Assembly (NCBI GenBank): GCA_920105625.2
Contig: OV050030.1
Coordinates: 183,834,315 to 183,898,314 of the forward strand
DNA length: 64,000 bases
Direction: 5' to 3'
Source: Clusia tigrina
Taxonomy: Eukaryota > Arthropoda > Insecta > Diptera > Clusiidae
Below, piece by piece: positions 56,858 through 64,000 of the stretch. Below the pieces are notes generated by a model that saw only the letters and a list, made by a program, of their open reading frames with translations, did not search any database and was not told the DNA's origin. Numbering within the stretch: the stretch's first letter is position 1; each line of letters opens with the position of its first letter. The position numbers were made by a program, and so were the translations under genes.

Positions 56858-58134
56858 GAGCCTGAAGTGTGAGGATAGCCAAATACGGTGAAGACATTGT
56901 ACCGTAGGCGACGGTCGTGAGCTGATAACACTTCATGGGATGTGAGGGATCCTCTCTCCACCAGATAAGTTGGAACTTTTGATAGTCTACTCGCACTTGT
57001 TGATAATCTTTTCAATATCAGCTGTAAAGACAAATCGTGGGAGCCGGAAACGCAAAAGAATAGTGAACACATCTTCCTGGATAGTTGGTCCTGTTGCCAG
57101 AAGATTGTTTAAAGAGACATTTCTTGATATTTTGGCTGAAGAATCGAATACGACTCTTAGCTTTGTCGTTAAGCTGTCTGGCTTCAAAACGGCATGATGT
57201 GGACGAAAGTAGTGGGAACTCTTGATACTAGTTATGTTAATATCTTCCATATGACCAAGCTTCTCGTATTCTCGCATGAAGGCTACATATTGGGCCTTGC
57301 ATTCAAGAATCTTTATCATTTGTCGTTCTATTGTCATGAACCATTGCAGAGCTAACTACCGCGATTCTCCCAGTTGGTTTGGAGTAGTTTGAAACTGCAA
57401 TTTCATTATGAAGTGCCCATTGTTATCACGTTGAAAATTTTGCAGAAAATGTTCTTCACTGCGACGCTCGGCGGTTGTATACTTACAGCTAGGTGTGTCA
57501 TATCCTTCAAGTTGCTAGAATTTTTCAAGAGTGTCGTAGAGGGAACCATTCTCCTGACCAGTGTAGACTGCACATGTTGCTGTTTTTGTTGCGCTTTGGC
57601 CAATTTTTCCACTTATCACCCAACCAAGCGTTGTGTTTTGCATGACTGGGAGCTCAGAGGAAAGTTTGATTTGGCCCATTTCTATGAGGTCGTAATACAG
57701 CTCTGCGCCCAAGAGAACATCGATTTTTCCTGGTTGATGAAAGTCCGGATCAGCCAGTTGGACACCCTTAGGAATCGGCCATTTGTAACGTTTAGCTGCT
57801 GAGCTGGTTGAGTTGGAACAATGCTTGGCATCACAAATGCCTCGAAGTCGGCTGCAAAGTTGCTTGTTCGAGATTCCAGTTTCATGTTAGCGCGGTGCGT
57901 AGCTCTTCTTTGGGCATTCCCAATACCTTCAATGCACAACGAAGCCTCGATTGGATATATGCCTAGTATTTTAATGACACGCTCGGAGACGATGTTGATT
58001 TGTGATCCTGAGTCGAGAATGGCTCTAAATTCACCCGATCGTCCATTCGCAGCTGTTATTCGGATTTTAGCTATTCCCAACAATACATAACAGCTTCGAT
58101 ATGTAGGCATGATGTCGGTGGCTGCTGATGTCAC
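56858..58134 (-). pseudogene. pol: BEL-2 protease and partial RT
   Basis: Protease: FRAILDSGSQINIVSERVIK with an intact DSG, open from 58,134 to 57,682. A spacer (AELYYDLIEMGQIKLSSELP) follows with a frame change. RT from 57,337: SSHYFRPHHAVLKPDSLTTK, LRVVFDSSAKISRNVSLNNL, GPTIQEDVFTILLRFRLPRF and motif A VFTADIEKII, then a stop at about 56,987. The next phase gives VDYQKFQLIWWREDPSHPMK, YQLTTVAYGTMSSPYLA and LTLQALAD before the cut. The catalytic Asp of motif A is present. Motif C, RNase H and integrase are missing. Confidence 0.85.
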
Positions 58135-58194
58135 TGCGGTATTGGAAAGAGTTGTAGTTGATGTTGCTGTTGATCGGATTCCTCTTGTGGTCTG

Positions 58195-59764
58195 CTACCG
58201 TGCTTCTATATGCAACAACGTGTTGTGTTTTCTATTGCATTTGGTGCAGTTGCCTGACACGCAAGATTTGGCATTGTGCCCACCTTTCATACAGTTTACA
58301 CAGTAGTTTGCTTTTTGGACTGTGTTTAACCGCTTGGTGTCATCTTGAGAAAATCTTGACATTGAAATAGCGCATGATGTTGGTTGCATGTGATGCATGC
58401 TGGACCTGTTGGCACTGAGACACTTAACGTCTGGTAGGCCCTAGGTCGCCCTTGTTCTGCCGCATCCTTGTTGAGTCTTCCTCCTAAGGCGTCCAATGAC
58501 TGGAATCTAAGTTCAAGAAATTTCAGGAATTCGTTTAGAGATGGTATCTCCTTCAGTTGTTTTAAGGATTGCTCCCATAATGCGTGAGTGGTTTTGTGTA
58601 GGTTTTGGGTTAATATGTACAGCAGAATGGAGTCGCAGCTGTCGGTGCTCACTCCTAGACCTTGTAGAGTCATGATGCACTCCTTGGTAGTGTCGTGGAG
58701 GTACTTAATCGCTGATGCCTGATCGTTGTTGATTGTCGGTTGGGAGAGCAGTCTGCTTAACGTTGCGTTTATCAGCACCCAAGTGTTTTCATATCGATCA
58801 TTGACCACCGCCCATGCGGCCTCGTAATGATTTGCCGATGCTGTGAAGTACCGAATTAGTTCTTCCGCCTGACCCTATAAACTGGACTTCAAAAACCACA
58901 CCTTTTGGCAAACTGGAATTGGTCATTTGTCGACCAACACCATAAATAGATCGTGGAACTGCCTCCACTTGTGGTAGCTGCCATCGAATTTGCTAGTTTC
59001 AGACCTGATGTCGTCATATTGGCTGTTTGCCTGTTGACTGCTATTGGAGAGGCTTGCATAATTGATGTCGCTGATTCTCGAGCCATATCTGGAAGCTGCA
59101 AAATCTGTGCAGTTATTGCTTGCTCAATCTGGGCACCACCCTCGCAGTCGTATGAGCTGGGCTCATCAGATAACCAGATCCTTTGTTGCAGGTCCTGGGC
59201 AGATTTCCAATGCGTTTCTACTGTCTTCGCCTGCATTGCATAATAGTGCGACGTTTGTTGTATCACATTATTAAGCACTTGGCTAAGTAGTATGCTAGCT
59301 GTGTCTATTGACTTCTTTTGTTTGTCAATTAGTGAGCATAGCTGACTTGACGGACTTCTGGGGGCCGCTATCACGGTGCTTGATTCGCTTTGTCTAGTGG
59401 CTGGCTGCGGCGACTGTACTATTTTGATTACCTCCGGTGCAGCCTTTGAGGTTTATGCTGCCTGGAGTCATTTGATGGCCTGTACTGCTCTGTCCATCTC
59501 ATCGCATTCTTCTCGGTATTTCGTGCGAATGGCAGTGTGTATATCCTTGACAAAATACGGGTGGTCGACTTCCTTGCCATGTTGGTCGCGGATGGTATTG
59601 TCGAGTTTGTCAAACTGTACCCACAATTCATCCAGCTCCTTGGCTTTTGCTGTTATAACAACTGCTGTGTTGCGATGTTGTGGCGCCTTCTTGTAGTTGG
59701 CTACAGCGTTTTGTAAAGCCAGTGCAAGTTCATCTTCCCTCAATGATAGTTCATCCATCCCCAT
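58195..59764 (-). pseudogene. gag: BEL-2 gag
   Basis: Starts MGMDELSLREDELALALQNA at 59,764. The Gln/Ser-rich N-terminal region contains ANYKKAPQHRNTAVVITAKA and is broken near 59,460 and 58,890. The capsid-like part (58,808-58,326: SAIKYLHDTTKECIMTLQGL, LTQNLHKTTHALWEQSLKQL, FLKFLELRFQSLDALGGRLN) is typical of BEL gag. Zinc region: CITCNQHHALFQCQDF and, in the next phase, YCVNCMKGGHNAKSC and CTKCNRKHNTLLH (about 58,200-58,300). Three frame breaks. Confidence 0.82.
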
Positions 59765-60073
59765 GATGATGTCGTATCGTGTTTTGGAATGCTATATGCA
59801 GGATTCGTTGTTGTCGTCTGCTGGTTACCGGCTAATGCTGACTTGATTGTTGTCGTCTGCTGGTTACAGGTCACTTGATAGCTTGATGATAAGCCAGTAA
59901 TAATGTCTGAAGTCTTCTGCAGCTTGCTAGCTTAGGACTTGATTGTTGAATGTGGATACTTCGTTGGTAGCTGTTTGCTGCCTACTGAAGGATGTGTCAA
60001 TGATCATTGGATCGATGGATAATTGGCACTTGAACCAGTTATCCTTTCCTTCTGATACTCAGAAGGTTGCAAA

Positions 60074-60090
60074 CGTCGGGGTCACCAAAA
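60074..60090 (-). other. BEL-2 primer-binding site
   Basis: On the minus strand TTTTGGTGACCCCGACG directly follows the LTR end TTTATCA. TGGYGACCCCGACG-type sites are characteristic of insect BEL elements. Confidence 0.85.
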
Positions 60091-60718
60091 TGATAAATTA
60101 AATTTAACAACTGAATTTCAACAACGATTCTTGTACCAAGTTGATGATTATGTTGACACCAGGCACGTTAAGAAAGAAAGACCTAATGTCAACAGCAATG
60201 CTTGTACCGAGTTGATGGTGGGTTTGGCAACAGGCACATCAACCTTGGAGTCGGAGAAGGAGAATCAATCAATGCTAAGTTAAAATGAAAAGACTCACAG
60301 TTAACTCTTACTGATTGACAGACTTTTGCTGTGCCAATGGTGGGTATTTATTCATTTTTCTCTCTACATATATTATATATAATTTGTCTATACATATATT
60401 AGGTATTATTAAATTTAAAGCATAACCATGAAATGTGCATTACTGACAAATTTTACAAGCTGGCCATCACTTGAGTTCTTCAGAGTATTGCACTTGATAT
60501 CATGTTTCATCTAGTGCAATGCCTTCGCTGATGTAGTATATATTGGAGTTTTTGTCAACAATGCAAATTTCATCGTTAAGCTGGCAAGGTTTGCTTAACA
60601 CAAGCCTAATTGTATACAAAAGAAGATGTTATGCATTAAAAGTTTGAATGTTACATACCTCCCAATGAGGTTTGCACATCAACTGTTAATGCAATTAACA
60701 CTTACCCTATTATTATCA
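60091..60718 (-). repeat. BEL-2 5' LTR
   Basis: 628 bp, starting TGATAATAATAGGG (60,718) and ending TTAATTTATCA (60,091), so the ends are inverted TGATAA/TTATCA. It contains TATATATAAT-type AT-rich sequence. The boundaries are inferred from the PBS and from the point where integrase coding sequence of the host element stops. No second LTR is present in the window. Confidence 0.75.
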
Positions 60719-61479
60719 ATAAATATGTTGTCAAAATGACTATAAATTTTTTCTTTTTTATGTTTAAAGAATTAATGTGGGATACTTTCTGCAAGTGCAG
60801 CTGGTTTGAAAATTCAGTCATTTCTTCTTTAGTAATTAAGTTGTTTAGTAAGTCGATCGGTATGTTTTTGTCGCAGAGTGTATCGTGTTATTGTATGCTA
60901 TTATAGCTTTGAAAACTTTGTCTTTCAGGTCATCTTTGTTATTGGGGTCGGCGTTAAAAAGTCTCATGTGTTCATTCAGGGTACCATGTAGTCTGTCAAC
61001 ATCCGCATTACCTGTTTGAAGATAAGTTGTAGTGTAATGAACATCGATACTTTGCTCGATTAAAAATTGTTTGATATTTACAGGGTTTCTATCGTACTTT
61101 GCTAAGTTACAGATTTCACAGATATTTATATATTTCTGTATATATTTTTTAAGTTTGGACAATAATTGGTATTCTTTATTTCTTCGATAATTTCGTTAAT
61201 TCCACTGAGGTTGTTTTCACTATATTTCTTTTCAATTAACTCCGGTAACTTTTCTGTATCTGTTACATCCTCAATAAATGTGTGTGCTAGCAAGACTTTA
61301 AGGTTTTTGTTTGCTGAAAAGTATTTTGAGTACAACTCCTGAAACTTTAAAAATAATGTACGATTCTGAATGAAAGCAACAATTAATCCTTTAATTGAAA
61401 GCATTTCTTTCATTATCGACAAAAGGTCACTTAGTGGAGTAATTAGTATTGTATGTCTTATTTTATTTCTATATAACAT
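60719..61479 (-). pseudogene. 17.6/297-like integrase with catalytic core deleted
   Basis: The N-terminal part (61,479-61,126: NKIRHTILITPLSDLLSIMK ... KLPELIEKKYSENNLSGINE) leads, after a frame break, to the zinc-domain end CEICNLAKYDRNPVNIKQ. It then jumps straight to FLIEQSIDVHYTTTYLQTGN and ADVDRLHGTLNEHMRLF. Relatives have about 100 residues between, carrying the first two Asp of DDE; these are missing, and the Glu of the third block (usually VERFH) is Asp. The C-terminal frame NNTIHSATKT continues past 60,845 to the BEL-2 boundary. Confidence 0.8.
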
Positions 61480-61648
61480 TTTTGTAGTTTTAGACTCCTT
61501 TTGGGCGAGATCGATAATTAGTTAGTTTTTGAAAAGGCTAATAGGTTTTTCTGTAATTGGGATAACTATCAATGTCTGCACTGTGGGTAGTGTCTCCATC
61601 ATCACAATCTAAATTCTCTTCCTGATTTGGGGAGGACGTATTGTTTTC

Positions 61649-62040
61649 TTAGTTATCTGAAATTTCAAAAAGTACATTTAGATTTACGTCTAAAAAGGAA
61701 TGGTTGTCTGTCATTTTATTCTCATCAAAGACAATGCGACTTAAACCATTTGCTTCAACGGTTTCCTTGCCATTAATGTACTCGATGTCAAAGTCAAATT
61801 CACTGAGTTTTATTTTCCGAACTGTGAATAGCAATTTTTTTTCGATTGTGCTATATTTTAGTTTATGCCCATTAAGTGACCTGCTAGCGTAAGATATCAC
61901 CTTGCCATTCTGTGTAAGAACCACGCCTAATACAAAATTACTTGCGTCGGTAATAGGTGTGCATTTCTTTCCAAAATCTGGGGGAGTAAGGATTGGGTCA
62001 CTATGCAGTAGCCTAAGCTTTTGAAATGCTTCTATATTTT
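61649..62040 (-). pseudogene. 17.6/297-like RNase H, internally deleted
   Basis: Minus strand: PITDASNFVLGVVLTQNGKV (about 61,965-61,910), YASRSLNGHKLKYSTIEKKL, then LFTVRKIKLSEFDFDIEYIN. Relatives have about 45 residues between TV and KIKLSEF, including the HKPL block, so most of the domain's second half is lost. Tether: GKETVEANGLSRI (usually ADALSRI). Confidence 0.78.
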
Positions 62041-62099
62041 CAGAGTCCCTTCAGTTGATTTTTTATTTTTTCTTTAAATATTTAACAAGGTGGTTTTGG

Positions 62100-62910
62100 A
62101 GTAGTCTTTAATAAAACGCCGGTAATATACCGTGATTCCCAAGAATGACTTGACCTCCGTTTGCGATCTTGGCAATTTAATTTCATTTATTGCTTCTATA
62201 TTTTTTTGGGTTTGTTTTAATTCCCTCTGCTGAAACGACATGACCAAGAAATTCTGTTTGTTTTGTTAAAAATCTGCACTTGCTCAATTGGCTTTACTCA
62301 AAGTATTAAGAATTTTGCTTAGAGATTCTATATGCTCCTCTATGTTGGTAGAGAAAACTAAGATTTCGTCAAGGTAAACGAGACAGATTTTGCCTATATA
62401 CTCTTTTAACACATTATTTATAAGGCAAGTAGCGGGAGCATTACTTAGACCAAAAGTCATTCGTAAATACTCGTAACGTCCGTCGTCCGTAGAAAAAGCT
62501 GTCTTATGGATATCATTATTGTCCATCTCAATCTGGTGAAAACCCTTTGCCAGATCGAGTGCCGAGAAGTATTGGCATTTTCCCAATTTGTCGAATATGT
62601 CTTCCATATTCGATATTGGATACCTCTTTTCTATGGTATTACTATTGAGTTTTCTGTAGTCTATGACTATGCGCCATTTTAAATCGCTTGGGTTGTCAGA
62701 TTTTTTGGGGACAATCCAGAGTGGACTATTTGATTCAAGGATTATATTTTGCTTTAACATATCATTAATTTGTCTTTTAACCTCCTCCTTGTGAATCTCT
62801 GGGTATCTATATAATTTAGAGTGAATAGGGATATCATTTGTTGTAACAATTTTGTGTTTAACTTCATTAGTAAATGTTAGATAATTTTCCTCATAAAAAG
62901 CGTGTCTCAA
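62100..62910 (-). pseudogene. 17.6/297-like reverse transcriptase
   Basis: Open from 62,910 to 62,284: HSKLYRYPEIHKEEVKRQIN, WRIVIDYRKLNSNTIEKRYP, motif A YFSALDLAKGFHQIEMDNND and TAFSTDDGRYEYLRMTFGLS. A three-residue loss follows after NAPAT. Motif C is CLVYLDEILVF, where the invariant second Asp is Glu. After a frame break it continues ISKCRFLTKQTEFLGHVV and TEVKSFLGITVYYRRFIKDY to about 62,060. The YLDE change and the breaks predict an inactive enzyme. Confidence 0.85.
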
Positions 62911-63011
62911 TTTTTTTGATATGGTGTTGAGTTTGTTTTTCTCGAAATCGCTTAAAAGAACATTTTCATTAGTTTTTAAAGGATCTACCGCTAGATTTTG
63001 AAATATTTCCT

Positions 63012-63300
63012 TTATATTTTCCTGGGATGAGAAAGGTAGAATATGTATGTAGCACTTTCGGTAATTAGTTGTCGTTTGGGGTAATCAATAATACAATTTA
63101 TATTTTTTAGGCTATTATTAATATATCCATCGAAATATTTATGAAAGGGGAATTCTATAAATTCAACAAAACAATTTTTCTTAAATTCTTTAAACAAGGG
63201 AAAGCGATATTTTATTATTTGTTGGGGTTAATTATACTAATCTCTGCTCCAGTATCAGTTACGAATCTTAAATTTCTTACCGGAGTAGTTACAACTATAT
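63012..63300 (-). pseudogene. 17.6/297-like protease and linker
   Basis: RFVTDTGAEISIINP (about 63,275-63,230, minus strand) holds an intact DTG. The linker (63,197-63,012: MFKEFKKNCFVEFIEFPFHK ... IDYPKRQLITESATYI) follows in another phase. Frame break between them near 63,220. Confidence 0.75.
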
Positions 63301-63960
63301 AGGGTAGCTGTTTCTCCCACTCATTAGAAAATTTTCATATATAGAATCTTCGTTGACAGTATGTTGACTAAGTGCACCTATTTCCATTGGTTGTGGTACT
63401 TGGGAATACCTTGTTTGTCAAGATTCACTTATTTGTTGGTAGTTCTGTCCCTTATTATTTCGATTAATTTGTCTATTATTTATATTTCAAAATTTATTTA
63501 TATTTTGACTAGTGTTCCTATAAGTGTTATTCCCCATAGTCAGATCTTCTTAATTGGTTACTCTTCTCGTTTGGTTGGTAGGAGTCATATTTCGGTTCTG
63601 TTGATAGAGATTCTTTGTCTGCGATGTATTATTATTAATATTGCGTTCGTAATTATTTGATCTATAATAGTGTGAGTCACTAAAATTGTTTCTATAGGTT
63701 CGGTGGTCTCTGTTTTTAATTGGGGGTTTCGATTAATAGTGTACTTTTGGTGCCGTACCTCGAGAATAATTTTAAAAGCCACGCTAATCGATTCTCGATT
63801 CCTAGCAAATATTATACTTCTTGTTGGTTCTGGTAAATACTCTCGAAATGAATTCAAAGCGATGCGATTACGTACGGTCTGCATGTTTTATGTTCGTCCA
63901 TTAACTCAACACTTGTTTGTTTTTCTCCAAAGTCCGACCAATCTTTAACTTGCCCAGTTC
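63301..63960 (-). pseudogene. gag: 17.6/297-like gag, C-terminal part
   Basis: Minus strand: a basic frame at 63,884-63,585 (MQTVRNRIALNSFREYLPEP ...) and then, in another phase, Asn/Gln-rich sequence (NNNTSQTKNLYQQNRNMT ...) ending near PQPMEIGALSQHTVNEDSIY (about 63,390-63,320). The last is the gag-protease junction as in 17.6-like elements. No zinc knuckle. Broken by stops; continues beyond the window edge region. Confidence 0.6.
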
Positions 63961-64000
63961 TATGAATTTCTTCACTCGTCTGTCCGGTGCATTTATTTTT

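Larger units (their letters stand above)
56858..60718 (-). mobile_element. BEL/Pao LTR retrotransposon, copy 2, 3'-truncated in RT
   Basis: On the minus strand the 5' LTR (60,718 to 60,091) is followed by a BEL-type PBS, leader, gag, protease and the first part of RT. It is cut at QALAD (about 56,858), just before the region that would hold the YVDD box, by R1-C. It lies within the C-terminal integrase region of the 17.6/297-like element at 60.7-64 kb. It belongs to a different BEL lineage from BEL-1: protease LDSGSQ against LDEGSS, and a different LTR. Confidence 0.9.
60719..64000 (-). mobile_element. 17.6/297-like Ty3/gypsy element, runs off the window
   Basis: On the minus strand, entering from the window edge: Asn-rich gag C-terminus, protease, RT, RNase H and integrase, until BEL-2 interrupts at 60,718. 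Style agrees with the 17.6/297 group (VTDTGAEISIINP, SALDLAKGFHQIEMD, CEICNLAKYDRNPV). Deletions in RNase H and integrase and many stops show decay. It is related to, but distinct from, the copy at 27-33 kb. Confidence 0.85.

Overview
The window reads as one dense nest of transposable elements (TEs) in an insect genome, almost certainly a higher fly (Diptera: Brachycera). The mix points there: R1-clade and Jockey-clade non-LTR elements, an irritans-type mariner, BEL/Pao elements, and Ty3/gypsy elements of the mdg1/412, mdg3-like and 17.6/297 lineages, set among long (TA)n and CATA/CGAGTA-type simple repeats. A tephritid-like fly is my best guess, but that is inference from the repeat style only. 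I recognise no host protein-coding gene, tRNA or rRNA. Nearly every coding remnant carries frameshifts, stops or internal deletions.

Layout. 0.1-1.1 kb: a palindromic foldback element. 1.6-6.45 kb (-): R1-clade copy A, then a (TA)n tract and a 184-bp repeat. 7.35-11.87 kb (+): an mdg1/412-lineage gypsy element cut off inside its integrase. 11.87-16.27 kb (+): a Jockey-clade element cut off near its 3' end. 16.5-22.1 kb (+): a BEL/Pao element whose 3' terminal region holds a second copy of the 184-bp repeat, split by a mariner (22,135-23,425). 23.5-25.95 kb (+): an LTR-like regulatory unit with a TATA box and two tandem arrays of dimeric structure. After a (TA)n tract comes a minus-strand solo LTR (26,283-26,993 plus 33,429-33,482), interrupted by a complete 17.6/297-like element (26,994-33,424) with LTRs, PBS, PPT and a TGCG target duplication. 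That element itself holds a 5'-truncated RNase H-bearing non-LTR insertion with an 11-bp target duplication.

34-37.2 kb (+): an mdg3-like gypsy element cut inside integrase. 37.1-39.9 kb: duplicated LTR/simple-repeat blocks around an extra gag fragment. 39.9-49.95 kb (+): a gypsy element with both LTRs, inserted in (TA)n. 50.1-51.3 kb (-): a second mariner. 51.6-56.86 kb (-): two R1-clade copies head to tail. 56.86-60.72 kb (-): a BEL element with a clear LTR and PBS. 60.7-64 kb (-): a 17.6/297-like element running off the window.

The parts do not form a pathway. They form an insertion history: BEL into gypsy, 17.6-like into solo LTR, non-LTR into 17.6-like, mariner into a 184-bp repeat. Most simple (TA)n tracts sit exactly at TE termini. 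The most unusual structures are the ABAB dimeric arrays just downstream of the TATA boxes in two convergent LTR-like units, a templated inverted filler inside an integrase gene, and a mariner insertion whose unoccupied target is present in the same window.
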